Notes under the pieces: model-generated
Seen by the model: only the letters and a program-made list of their open reading frames with translations
The model's database searches: none
What the model was told of the DNA's origin: nothing
Part shown: positions 28,826 to 38,076 of the stretch, piece by piece
Numbering within the stretch: the stretch's first letter is position 1
Layout of the letters: each line of letters begins with the position of its first letter
Assembly: GCA_947630185.1 (NCBI GenBank)
Contig: CANRGT010000004.1
Span: 1-64,000, forward strand
Length of the DNA: 64,000 nucleotides
Direction of reading: 5' to 3'
Source: an uncultured Clostridia bacterium
Lineage (GTDB): Bacteria > Bacillota > Clostridia > TANB77 > CAG-508
Made by a program: the position numbers and the translations under genes

Positions 28826-31108
28826 ATGGATGCAAAAGATTTAAGAAATCTATTAGAAAAATCAAATAATAAATTAAGTGTATTTGCAAACGCTAAAACA
28901 TTAAGTAAATACAATTTTACTATTAATGAGCTTTGCTCATTAGTGAGCGATTTTTTAGATGATAATGAAAAATATCAGCTATTTAGCTATCCTCATTTTC
29001 AAGAGGCTGGTGATATGGTACGAGCATACATAGCTTTTCTTATATCTGATGATAATTTAAAACTTCAAATGTTAAACAATGATGCTATAACAGGCGATTT
29101 TCAAAGTCATTATATAAGGACCATTATAGATGGCTTAAGCGATAGCAGTAAAAAGCAATTATTATATAATACAAAACTTTTAGTAAAATGTAAACTTGAT
29201 AAGTCTGACATACCAGAAATTATTGGGAGTTTAAGTGAAGAAACAAGAAAGCAAGTATTAAGTGACAAAAAATTAATTTCATATACACTTGGAGTTAGCA
29301 ATTTTGGTGTTGCTAAGTTAGCACTTACATTATCAAATGAAAAAGATAAATTAAAAATCGCCGAAGATTATGAATTACCACAATATCAAAAGGTAGAAAT
29401 TATATTAACTATTAGTGACCAAACTAAAACTGCTATATTATTAGAAAAAAATAATTTTAATAACTATGATATAATTTCAATCTTAACTTCAATGGACTCA
29501 AAAGCATTAAATGATTTTCTTGCTAATCATAAAGATTTTTGTATTAAAAATGATATTCCTCTATATAAAATCACAAGTAGTTTAAGTGCTGAGAAACAGA
29601 AATTATTTATAGAAAATTTAGAAAATATGCAGTTAACTGAGTCAGAAAAAAAAGAAATCTTAGCTACTTTAGAACAAGAAGTTAAAGATAGCATAGATAC
29701 TTCTGCCTTTCCTAAAGAGTACATTGCAGCACTAAATATGAATTCTACCCAATATGTAGATAAAATTGATATAGATTTAAATGGAAATTTAGAAGATTAT
29801 CGTGGATTAGATAATTTAATTGCAATAAACCCTGAGCAATTTAATGAAGAGCAAAAAGCTAAGCTTATGAGATTATGCGATATTTGTCCAAATATGAAAA
29901 TATTTAGTTCTTTAGATTATACGCCTCAATCATCTAGTACTTTACCTAATCTTGATTTTGCTTCAAATGTTCAAGACTATATAAATGCTGATAAATGGAT
30001 TACTAATTTAATTGATAGTATAGACCCTAAATATTCTGATGCACAAAAAATTGCTATAATAGATAATGCTATTGGTAAAAAAATAAGTTACAGTCCAGAT
30101 TTTGATACAGAAGTATTTGATTCTGATGATTGTAGAGCGATGTGGAAGATTATAAATTCTGGTTATGGTGTATGTAATGGAATATCAAGAGTAGAACAAT
30201 ACATTTTTAGTAAATTAGGAATTGAAAGTGAAATTATAGGCACCGGCACACATGCATTTTTAAAATTTACAGATATTGAAGTTCCACTTGCAAATGGGGA
30301 AATTGTTAGAGGTAATACAATATTAGACCCAACTTGGAATTTAACAGCACATAGATTTGGTGGAAGACCTTTTAATTTCTTTGTTAGTTATGATGAAATT
30401 AGAAAACATGATATTGATGTAAATGGAGTAGACCACCATAGCCATGAAAATGATGAGCAATTGAAGGATGCTACTTTAAATTTAGATGTACCTAGTTTAA
30501 GGAAATTATTTACAAGTGTCGGATTAGCAGATAAAGATGGAAATTTTCCTATTGTAAGCTTACTAGATAAATCTAAAGCTTTACATGAGCTTTATGCAGA
30601 AAATAACCCCGAAGAAGATATTATCAAGCATTTTTCACTTATTGCAGATACTTGTCCTGAATTTGCTACATGTCAAAACTCAACTATGTCTATTTTATCA
30701 GATTTACTTTCAAATGATGCATTAGACTTTAACAAATGCGTTGTAAATAGAGTTTATAAAAAATCTGATGAGCAAAAAGCTCCAGTTGTATATGTTTATG
30801 CTTCTTCAGAAAAAATGGGTAAAAAATTTTACTTTGCTGATAAGGATAGTGGTCAATTTGTAGAATTAACACCCGAAGAATTTACAAATACTTTTGAGTG
30901 TTATGAAAAAGATTTAGAAAAACATGATGGCAAAAGACCATGGGAGTATGATGAACAAGAAAATGAGCAAATAAATTTAGCTACAAGTTCTGGCACTGTG
31001 GCTAAAGACAAATTAAAACCAGATGAAGCAACTCTGTCAAATGGAAAAGCCCCTAATGAAAATAGTTACTTTAATAGTAAAACTGAAGAAAAAGGAGAAG
31101 AAAGATGA
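28826..31108 (+). CDS. large protein with a transglutaminase-like catalytic domain
   Basis: 760 aa, no signal peptide. Residues about 1-330 are helical repeats of roughly 40 residues (SLSEETRKQVLSDKKL-like units). About residues 395-540 form a transglutaminase-like papain-fold: Cys in GYGVCNGIS, His in GTGTHAFLKF and Asp in ILDPTWNL give the Cys-His-Asp triad. The C-terminal part is helical with a polar tail. The last 4 bp overlap the next small gene (ATGA). The substrate is unknown; such domains cut or crosslink proteins or peptides. Confidence 0.7.
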   Translation: MDAKDLRNLLEKSNNKLSVFANAKTLSKYNFTINELCSLVSDFLDDNEKYQLFSYPHFQEAGDMVRAYIAFLISDDNLKLQMLNNDAITGDFQSHYIRTIIDGLSDSSKKQLLYNTKLLVKCKLDKSDIPEIIGSLSEETRKQVLSDKKLISYTLGVSNFGVAKLALTLSNEKDKLKIAEDYELPQYQKVEIILTISDQTKTAILLEKNNFNNYDIISILTSMDSKALNDFLANHKDFCIKNDIPLYKITSSLSAEKQKLFIENLENMQLTESEKKEILATLEQEVKDSIDTSAFPKEYIAALNMNSTQYVDKIDIDLNGNLEDYRGLDNLIAINPEQFNEEQKAKLMRLCDICPNMKIFSSLDYTPQSSSTLPNLDFASNVQDYINADKWITNLIDSIDPKYSDAQKIAIIDNAIGKKISYSPDFDTEVFDSDDCRAMWKIINSGYGVCNGISRVEQYIFSKLGIESEIIGTGTHAFLKFTDIEVPLANGEIVRGNTILDPTWNLTAHRFGGRPFNFFVSYDEIRKHDIDVNGVDHHSHENDEQLKDATLNLDVPSLRKLFTSVGLADKDGNFPIVSLLDKSKALHELYAENNPEEDIIKHFSLIADTCPEFATCQNSTMSILSDLLSNDALDFNKCVVNRVYKKSDEQKAPVVYVYASSEKMGKKFYFADKDSGQFVELTPEEFTNTFECYEKDLEKHDGKRPWEYDEQENEQINLATSSGTVAKDKLKPDEATLSNGKAPNENSYFNSKTEEKGEER

Positions 31109-31332
31109 ATATTATAAAAAGAATATTTTTATTTTTTAAAAATCTTTTGTTTAAGCAAGAAGATATTAAAATGATAGAAAAGCCTAAAGAAGAATATACG
31201 GAATTAGCAAATAATAAAGATAACTTTATTAACTCGTTAAAAATAAATGAAGTTAAGAAGAAAAAGAAAAAAGTAGAAACTCTAGTTTGCGATGGAGATG
31301 GGCTAGGAATACAAGGAGGCATACGCTCCTAG
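31105..31332 (+). CDS. 75-aa protein coupled to the transglutaminase-like gene
   Basis: Start overlaps the upstream stop as ATGA, so it is translationally coupled; AAAGGAGAAGAA lies just before. The N-terminus is a basic amphipathic, hydrophobic helix (MNIIKRIFLFFKNLLFK). The middle is charged, then KKKKKKVETLVCDGDGLGIQ with one Cys. The last codons lie inside the transcription terminator stem, so the Gly-rich C-terminus is partly fixed by the hairpin. Function unknown; it could be a substrate or partner of the upstream enzyme. Confidence 0.6.
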   Translation: MNIIKRIFLFFKNLLFKQEDIKMIEKPKEEYTELANNKDNFINSLKINEVKKKKKKVETLVCDGDGLGIQGGIRS

Positions 31333-31344
31333 TATTCCTTTTTA
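31305..31344 (+). terminator. intrinsic terminator inside the 3' end of the 75-aa gene
   Basis: Two-step stem (31305-31312 with 31332-31339, and 31314-31318 with 31326-31330), then five Ts. It also covers the last codons of the converging kinase gene. Confidence 0.8.
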
Positions 31345-32852
31345 TTATTATCTTCTATATATTTATTTACTTCAAAATAGAACTCTACACCATTTTCCTT
31401 ATTTAAAGCCCCATAGGCATTTGCATAATTTGTTTGAATTGCCTTTACAAGTGCAAGTCCTATTCCAGTTCCTCCATCTTCCCTATTTCTTGACTCATCA
31501 ATTTTATAGAACCTACCCCATATTCTCTCTAAATCTTCTTCAGATATTTGTTTTCCTGTGTTATAAATTGACATTTTTATTTTTTCTTCTTTTTCTTCAA
31601 TAGTAATTTTTATTTGCTTTTTGCCGTCTACTTCTTCTGCATGTTTTATTGCATTTGTAAAATAATTTGTTACCACTTGGTCTATGTAAAAATCATCTGC
31701 ATATGCAAAAACTTGCTCTTTTGCATCAAATACAACTTCTATTTGCTTTTCTTTAAGCATAACATCACATTTTCTAATAACTTCTTTTGTTAGTTCTACT
31801 AAATTAAATTTACTATCATTAAATTCTCTTTTTCCATATTCTAGCTTCATAAGCTCTAAAAGCTGTTTTACTAACTTATCCATTTTGTTTGATTCATCTA
31901 AAATTACTTCAGCATAAAATTTTCTAGATTCTTCATCTGTATTTACATTTTCAAGTAATCCCTCTGCATAACCTTGAATTAAAGCTATTGGAGTTTTAAG
32001 TTCATGTGATACATCTGAAATAAATTGTTTACGCATTTCATCAATTTTAGATTTTTCCTCAATATCTTTTTCTAGTTCTAAATTGTTTTCTCTTAATTGT
32101 TCAATCGTTGTTTCTAGCTTATCAGACATGGTATTTATATTTTTGCCAAGTTCATTTATTTCATCATCTGAATCTGTAATTCGGTATTTCTGGCTAAAAT
32201 CTAATTTTGAAACTTTTTTGGTTATGTCATTTAATTGCAAAATTGGGGCTGTAAATTTTCTAGAAATAAAAGATGCAATAAATGATGATAATATAATTGT
32301 TAAAATTCCTATACAAAATAAAGTAGTATTTGAAATTCTAACACTTTCTTCTATTGGGGCAATTGGCATTCTTATGTATAAATTGTAGTCATTAACTAGC
32401 GTTGCTGTTAATAAAATATAATTTGAATTATTGCTATTATCCATTATTGTAGTTATTTCAATTTCTTTATCTTTGTAAATAGTATTAGTTCTACTAAATT
32501 TTCCTTTTAATTCAGCTAAATTGGTTATTTGGTTTATGTTGTCTAAAAAATCTCTATCTGTTGAAAATAGTATTAAATTTGTATCTGCTTTTATTAAAAT
32601 ATCAAAGTTATTTCTATATGCTATTTTTCTTATTTCGGTTTCTAAGTTATATTCTAGTGATGGCTCTGCGTAATAATCATTTATTCGTTTATATGCTTCC
32701 TTGATTGCCTTTGTTTTACTATACATATAGAAATTTTCTAACACCAAGTTATTTATAATTACAAGGCACAAAACTAAAAACATTATGATAACACATAATG
32801 TAAAAAACACCCTTACTCTTACTGATTTTAGTTTTTCTTTTAATTTTTTCAT
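31329..32852 (-). CDS. PhoR-like sensor histidine kinase
   Basis: 507 aa. Membrane helices at about residues 12-33 and 172-193 flank an outside domain of about 140 residues; a HAMP domain follows (SRKFTAPILQLNDITKKVSKL). The HisKA box is SDVSHELKTPIALIQGYAEGL; ATPase motifs are NYFTNAIKHAEE, IYNTGKQI and GGTGIGLALV. It follows the response regulator by 94 bp. Signal unknown. Confidence 0.94.
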   Translation of the reverse strand: MKKLKEKLKSVRVRVFFTLCVIIMFLVLCLVIINNLVLENFYMYSKTKAIKEAYKRINDYYAEPSLEYNLETEIRKIAYRNNFDILIKADTNLILFSTDRDFLDNINQITNLAELKGKFSRTNTIYKDKEIEITTIMDNSNNSNYILLTATLVNDYNLYIRMPIAPIEESVRISNTTLFCIGILTIILSSFIASFISRKFTAPILQLNDITKKVSKLDFSQKYRITDSDDEINELGKNINTMSDKLETTIEQLRENNLELEKDIEEKSKIDEMRKQFISDVSHELKTPIALIQGYAEGLLENVNTDEESRKFYAEVILDESNKMDKLVKQLLELMKLEYGKREFNDSKFNLVELTKEVIRKCDVMLKEKQIEVVFDAKEQVFAYADDFYIDQVVTNYFTNAIKHAEEVDGKKQIKITIEEKEEKIKMSIYNTGKQISEEDLERIWGRFYKIDESRNREDGGTGIGLALVKAIQTNYANAYGALNKENGVEFYFEVNKYIEDNNKKEY

Positions 32853-32946
32853 TTTTCCTCTTTCTATTTTCCTTTATATTGTACTATTCTTATGCTATTT
32901 TTATAATTTATTTTGTGATTGATTTATAACCCTTATTTTAGTAAAA

Positions 32947-33624
32947 CTACTTAATTTCAAACTTGTAGCCAATTCCTCTCATGGTTTCAATATACTTTCC
33001 TTTTTTACCTAGTTTATGTCTTATTTTCTTTATGTGGCTATCAATAGTTCTTGAATCTCCATAATAGTCATAGTTCCATACATTGTTTAATATTTTATCT
33101 CTTGATAAAGCAATATTTTCATTATCTACTAAATACTTTAATAGCTCGTATTCTCTTAGGCTCATGTCTACTTGCTTGCCATCTACTTTTACAGTTCTTC
33201 CTTCTGGATCTATTACAATTCCCCCATAGTCTTTTGTTTCGTTTTTATCTCCAGAAGTTCTTTTTAAAATAGCTTCTACTCTTGCGACTAAAATCTTTGG
33301 GCTAAATGGCTTGGAAATATATTCATCTACACCTAATTCAAAACCAAATAATTCATCTTGTTCTTCGCCTCTTGCTGTAAGCATTACAATAGGAACTTTC
33401 GAGGTTTGTCTAATTTGACGAAGCACAGACCAACCATCTAACTTTGGCATCATAACATCTAATAAAATCAAGTTTATCTTACTTGAATTTTCTTCATATA
33501 CTTTTAATGCTTGTTCTCCGTCTTCTGCTTCTAGTATATTATAACCTTTTTGCAATAAAAAGTCTTTAATTAATTTTCTCATTCTTGATTCATCATCTAC
33601 AACTAATATGGTACTATTATTCAT
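32947..33624 (-). CDS. PhoP-like OmpR-family response regulator
   Basis: 225 aa. Receiver acidic pair in VVDDESRM, phospho-Asp in LLLDVMMPKLDGW, Lys in LTARGEEQDE..SKPFSPK; C-terminal winged helix ending YIETMRGIGYKFEIK. AAGGAGGAA precedes the ATG. Partner of the kinase that follows in the same operon. Confidence 0.95.
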   Translation of the reverse strand: MNNSTILVVDDESRMRKLIKDFLLQKGYNILEAEDGEQALKVYEENSSKINLILLDVMMPKLDGWSVLRQIRQTSKVPIVMLTARGEEQDELFGFELGVDEYISKPFSPKILVARVEAILKRTSGDKNETKDYGGIVIDPEGRTVKVDGKQVDMSLREYELLKYLVDNENIALSRDKILNNVWNYDYYGDSRTIDSHIKKIRHKLGKKGKYIETMRGIGYKFEIK

Positions 33625-33731
33625 ATTGTTCCTCCTTGTAATTTTACTTTTAATTATTACATATTGTTTAATGTAAATTCTATATTATTATACATTATAT
33701 ATTGGCTTTATGTCTATATTGTGAACAGAAG

Positions 33732-34790
33732 TTAAACAATATATTTAATTTCATTATTTGGAAAATACTTTCTCATTAAATCTCTTAAAAATATTTCCGC
33801 CTCTTCTCTTACTTCTCTGTTATAGGTATATTTGCCTTTTCCTCTACCAGTCATAATGTTTGGATTATATAAATTTAGTAAAGTTGGAAATGCTTCTTCG
33901 TTTATTTTTCTATGAATGTAACTATAAGTCATAAATATAAGTTCAAAGAAAGCAACCTTTTTTACTTTTTCACTTAAATTTTCAGCTAAATATTGTACTA
34001 GTTCAGTATATTTTTCTCTCCAATCTTCTACTAGAATAATTGGTGCTATTAGAATTCCTATAGGATAATCTGCATCGCATAATTTATTTATTGCTTGAAC
34101 TCTTTTTTCAAGTGGAGATGTTCCTATTTCAACAGTTCTTACTATTTCTTTTGGATTTATGCTCATTCGCACTATTATTTTTCCTTTATGGTTTAAAGGA
34201 AGTATTGGGTCTACCATATCGAATTTAGTTGGAAATGTTAGAAATCCTTTTGGATTTTCTACGAAGTTTTCTATTGTCCAATTTAAGTTTCCTGTAATTG
34301 TATTTTCTAAGATTAAATCACTATTACTTCCTATTTCTAATACTAAATCTTTTTCGCTTTGGTTTGCTACTCTCTTAATTTTATCTAACATTTGCTCACG
34401 ATTAACAAATAACCTTAAATATGCACATTTGTTATAATTACATACTAAGTAGCAGTATAAGCACATTGCTATACAGCCTGATGAAGTGTATGGCACTAGA
34501 AAGTCTGAAATTTTGTGTTCTGTGGAATGCTCATTTTTAACATTATTCCATTTTCCTTTTCCCTTATCTTGATTTGGTACAAAGTTATGCGTTTTACGTA
34601 TTCCTATTATCAAATTTTGTTTCATATTAGGAAATTCACTATTTGATTTTTTTCTCATTTCTTCTATATTGTTATGATTTGCAATTTCTATGCATGGAAT
34701 TCCTTTCTCTCTATATCTTGTAAGTAGCTCTTTTCCAAGCTCATAATTTTCACTTTCTTTTTCATAATATACTGATTTAGGCAAGAACAT
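33732..34790 (-). CDS. splB: spore photoproduct lyase
   Basis: 352 aa, the family's usual size. Radical-SAM motif CIAMCLYC (CxxxCxxC) within YTSSGCIAMCLYCYLV, followed by LRLFVNREQML as in known SplB proteins. It reverses the thymine dimer characteristic of UV-treated spores during germination, using S-adenosylmethionine. A second sign of spore formation. Nothing else in the neighbourhood is clearly linked to it. Confidence 0.92.
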   Translation of the reverse strand: MFLPKSVYYEKESENYELGKELLTRYREKGIPCIEIANHNNIEEMRKKSNSEFPNMKQNLIIGIRKTHNFVPNQDKGKGKWNNVKNEHSTEHKISDFLVPYTSSGCIAMCLYCYLVCNYNKCAYLRLFVNREQMLDKIKRVANQSEKDLVLEIGSNSDLILENTITGNLNWTIENFVENPKGFLTFPTKFDMVDPILPLNHKGKIIVRMSINPKEIVRTVEIGTSPLEKRVQAINKLCDADYPIGILIAPIILVEDWREKYTELVQYLAENLSEKVKKVAFFELIFMTYSYIHRKINEEAFPTLLNLYNPNIMTGRGKGKYTYNREVREEAEIFLRDLMRKYFPNNEIKYIV

Positions 34791-34929
34791 AAGTATTCTC
34801 CTTTTCGTTTTTTACTTATATTCTTGCCCATTTTAAGTTTATTATTCGATTATATATTAATTCTTTACTATTATTCTAACACACGCATAGAGATTTGTCT
34901 TACTTCTATTTCAATTTTTTATTTATCTT

Positions 34930-35598
34930 TTACCTTTTTCCAATAAGTGCTTTAATTTTTATTCCTTGCTCACTAAACATTTTTTCATGTTCTGTTTCAA
35001 TGTTTTCAAAACTCTCCCAGAAATTTTCTTCACTTTTTAAATCTCTTGTTATTTTTTCTATTTTAAAACCTGTATTTTCAAAATAGTGTACGCTTTCTTC
35101 AAACAAATTACTGTCATCTGTTTTAAAATATATTTTTCCTTCTGGCTTTAAAAATTCTTTGTAATGTTCAAGTTGCCTTGTATATGTAAGTCTTTTTTTG
35201 TGATGTTTTCCTCTTGGCCATGGATTACAAAAGTTAATATATATTCCATCAACTTCATCTTTTTCTGATAATATTAGTAAAATTCTTTCTATATCAAATC
35301 TAGTTAAAATTACATTGTCTATGTCTTTTTGAGTTTCTTTGTAAGCTTCTTCTACTTTTCTTTTTGCTAAGCCTAGCATAGGGTCTACTAAATCTATTGC
35401 TATATAATTGTTTTCTGGATGTTTTAGAGCCATTTGCGATATAAATGCCCCTTTACCACATCCTAATTCTACAAATAATGGATTTTCTGGTCTTGAAAAT
35501 TCTTTTCTCCAGTTTCCTTTAATTTCTTCTGGATGCTCTCTATAAAAAGCACTTTCTTCTAGCTCTTTTCTTGCCCATGGTTTATATCTTATTCTCAT
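34930..35598 (-). CDS. trmB: tRNA (guanine46-N7)-methyltransferase
   Basis: 222 aa. SAM-binding loop FVELGCGKGAFISQMALKHPENNYIAIDL, catalytic region NFCNPWPRGKHHKKRLT, typical of TrmB. Methylates G46 of tRNA variable loops. Ends in a Lys/Arg tail. Confidence 0.95.
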   Translation of the reverse strand: MRIRYKPWARKELEESAFYREHPEEIKGNWRKEFSRPENPLFVELGCGKGAFISQMALKHPENNYIAIDLVDPMLGLAKRKVEEAYKETQKDIDNVILTRFDIERILLILSEKDEVDGIYINFCNPWPRGKHHKKRLTYTRQLEHYKEFLKPEGKIYFKTDDSNLFEESVHYFENTGFKIEKITRDLKSEENFWESFENIETEHEKMFSEQGIKIKALIGKR

Positions 35599-35688
35599 TT
35601 ATTTTTACCATTCTTTCTAGTTGTCTTTAAATTATTATTTAACTTTTAATAGAAGTTTTAAGCTTTTTAACTTTTTAACTCTCTATCA

Positions 35689-36888
35689 TTAATCATTACT
35701 ACAAATATGTTTTCTTGTCATTTCTAAAAGGTCCAATGGTGTAAAACCTATTATCTGTGTTTTAGACCTATCTTTTTTTAGCTCTGTTTCTAAAGTTTTT
35801 AGAACTTTTTGCTTAGTTTCTTCTTTTTCCATATCTATGTAATCTATTATTATAATGCCACCTATGTCACGCATACGTAGTTGTTTTGCAATTTCTATGC
35901 TTGCTTCTCTATTTACTGTGCATACTGTTTCTTCTAGCTCTTTGTTTCCAGTATATTTTCCTGAATTGACATCTATTGCAGTTAAAGCTTCTGTTTTATC
36001 TATTGTAATAAAGCCTCCACATTTAAGCCATATTTTTCTATTATTTGCCTTTTCTAATTGATTTTCTAAATCGTACATGTCTAATACATTTTCTCTTTTT
36101 TCAAGTTTTACTTTTCCTTTTAGTCCAACATCTGCTAAGAACTCGTCAACATAGCTATATACTTCATTATGGTTTGTAACTATTCTTTCTATGTTTTGAT
36201 CTATAACATCAGTTAATAGTTTTTTGATAATTCCCTCGTTTTTATATAATAGTGTTGGCTTTAGTTTTGGGTTTTTTTTAAGCTTTTCTGCTTGATTTAT
36301 AATTTCTCTATATTGTTCTAATACTTTTTCTATATCTTGTTTTATTAGTTCTTCTGGCTTTCCTTCAGCTGATGTTCTTATAATTACACCATAGTTTTTT
36401 GGCAAATTTTCTCTTGCAATTTCAATTAATCTTTTCTTTTCTGCTTCTTTTTCTATTTTTTGTGAAATTGTAATAAATTCAGTATCAGGCATAAGTACAA
36501 CAAATCTTCCGGGTAAACTTATATGAGTAGATACTCTAGCACCTTTTTTGTTTGTGTTATCTCTTTTTACTTGCACTAAAATTGGCATACCTGAGCGTAT
36601 ATAATTCTTAATATCATATTTACTCAATATCTCGTTTTTATTCCCTGTTTCATTGCTGATTTTTGGTATAATATCTTTAACATGAATGAAAGTATTTTTA
36701 TCTAATCCAATATCAACAAATGCTGCTTGCATACCAACTAAAACATTTTCTACTATTCCTAAATATATGTTACCTTCTAATCTTTTTTGATCTTGTCTTT
36801 CTTCATATTTTTCTACCAAATTACCATTTTCTACCAAAGTAACAATTTTATTATTTTGTTCATCCTGGTTTATTATAATTTCTTGCAT
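35689..36888 (-). CDS. rng: ribonuclease E/G family protein, C-terminally short
   Basis: 399 aa. S1 domain at about residues 36-120 (GNIYLGIVENVLVGMQAAFVDIG), RNase-H-like and DNase-I-like parts with the metal-binding aspartates in TAIDVNSGKYTG and IIIIDYIDM. Known RNase G proteins run about 490 residues. This one stops right after LEMTRKHICSND, before the CxxC zinc link and small domain that hold the tetramer. The stop is clean, with no continuing frame downstream. It may be a natural short form. Confidence 0.88.
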   Translation of the reverse strand: MQEIIINQDEQNNKIVTLVENGNLVEKYEERQDQKRLEGNIYLGIVENVLVGMQAAFVDIGLDKNTFIHVKDIIPKISNETGNKNEILSKYDIKNYIRSGMPILVQVKRDNTNKKGARVSTHISLPGRFVVLMPDTEFITISQKIEKEAEKKRLIEIARENLPKNYGVIIRTSAEGKPEELIKQDIEKVLEQYREIINQAEKLKKNPKLKPTLLYKNEGIIKKLLTDVIDQNIERIVTNHNEVYSYVDEFLADVGLKGKVKLEKRENVLDMYDLENQLEKANNRKIWLKCGGFITIDKTEALTAIDVNSGKYTGNKELEETVCTVNREASIEIAKQLRMRDIGGIIIIDYIDMEKEETKQKVLKTLETELKKDRSKTQIIGFTPLDLLEMTRKHICSND

Positions 36889-37037
36889 AGTTCTTTTTTG
36901 CTATCTTACTATTCTATTTTAGATAGCTAGTTCTTCCTTTCTTTTACTATTTACTATATTTATATATTTTTTCATAACAATTCTAATATATAACTTAATA
37001 TAAATATAGCTATTTAAATTTAGATTTATCCATGTCT

Positions 37038-37595
37038 TTAATTGTATTTGTTCATAGCAGAATCAATTCCATTTTTCAAAAATTCATCTGTTGCTTCTAC
37101 CGCTTTATCTATTCCTACCTCTAAGCTTTTATAAGTTTCTTCATCTAAAAGGCCTATTACATAGTCTATTGCATCATACTCATCTACCGGCTTTCCAATT
37201 CCCACACGAATTCTTGGAAAATCTTCGTTTACTAATTCGTGAACTACTGATTTTGCGCCATTATGTGTGCCTGGTCCACCTTTTTTTCTAATTTTAATTG
37301 TTCCTACTTCTACATCCATGTCATCATAGATTACTAAAATATTCTCTACTGGAATTTTATAAAAGTCTGCAAATGGCTTTATACATTGACCACTCAAATT
37401 CATAAATGTTTGTGGTTTTAGCAAGATTACTTTTTGATTTTCTATTATTCCGCTTCCATATTCGCCATTAAATTTATTCCTTGTAATATCTATTTCATAT
37501 TTTTTTGCTATTTTATTTATTACATCGAAACCCATGTTGTGCCTAGTTTTGCTATACTGTGGTTCTGGGTTTCCTAAACCTACTATTAAATACAT
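37038..37595 (-). CDS. pth: peptidyl-tRNA hydrolase
   Basis: 185 aa. Signature GLGNPEPQYSKTRHNMGFDV with catalytic His20, FMNLSGQ, YDDMDVEVGTIKIRKKGGPGTHNGAKS. Recycles peptidyl-tRNA dropped by ribosomes. Confidence 0.96.
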   Translation of the reverse strand: MYLIVGLGNPEPQYSKTRHNMGFDVINKIAKKYEIDITRNKFNGEYGSGIIENQKVILLKPQTFMNLSGQCIKPFADFYKIPVENILVIYDDMDVEVGTIKIRKKGGPGTHNGAKSVVHELVNEDFPRIRVGIGKPVDEYDAIDYVIGLLDEETYKSLEVGIDKAVEATDEFLKNGIDSAMNKYN

Positions 37596-37617
37596 ATTAA
37601 ATTACCTTTTCTTAATC

Positions 37618-38076
37618 TTATATTTTTAATTCATAAAATTTTGCTATTCTATTATTTTCAATAATTTCATTTGTCTGAATAAATCCATTTTTAACATAAA
37701 AACCAATCGCTCTTTCTAACTGATTATATGTCCCTAATATTAATTTTTCTAAGTTTATTTTTTTAGCAAAACATAACACTTCATTTAATAATTGTTGTGC
37801 TAAATTCTTTCCTCTATATTCTCTTTCACAACATACTCCTTGAAGTTCTCCCATTGTTTCCTTAATTTCCATTAATATAGTGGCAATAATATTTCCTTCT
37901 TGATTTTCTATATACCAAATATGCATATTAGGCAAATCATAGTCTTTTTGGAGATAATTATCTTTATATTCTATAAATCCATGTTCTTCTACTAATACTT
38001 TCAATATTAGCTTTTTTATTCTTTCTGATATATTTACATCTTTTTCATATTTTTTTATAATAAATGTAGACATCAT
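37618..38076 (-). CDS. GNAT-family N-acetyltransferase
   Basis: 152 aa from the ATG at 38076, which overlaps the stop of the upstream glycosyltransferase gene (ATGA); the ribosome site AAGGAAA lies in that gene. Acetyl-CoA site in GVCCEREYRGKNLAQQLLNEVL. The C-terminal GFYVKNGF motif is intact. Substrate unknown; its coupling to glycosyltransferases suggests sugar or surface modification, which is inference. Confidence 0.85.
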   Translation of the reverse strand: MMSTFIIKKYEKDVNISERIKKLILKVLVEEHGFIEYKDNYLQKDYDLPNMHIWYIENQEGNIIATILMEIKETMGELQGVCCEREYRGKNLAQQLLNEVLCFAKKINLEKLILGTYNQLERAIGFYVKNGFIQTNEIIENNRIAKFYELKI

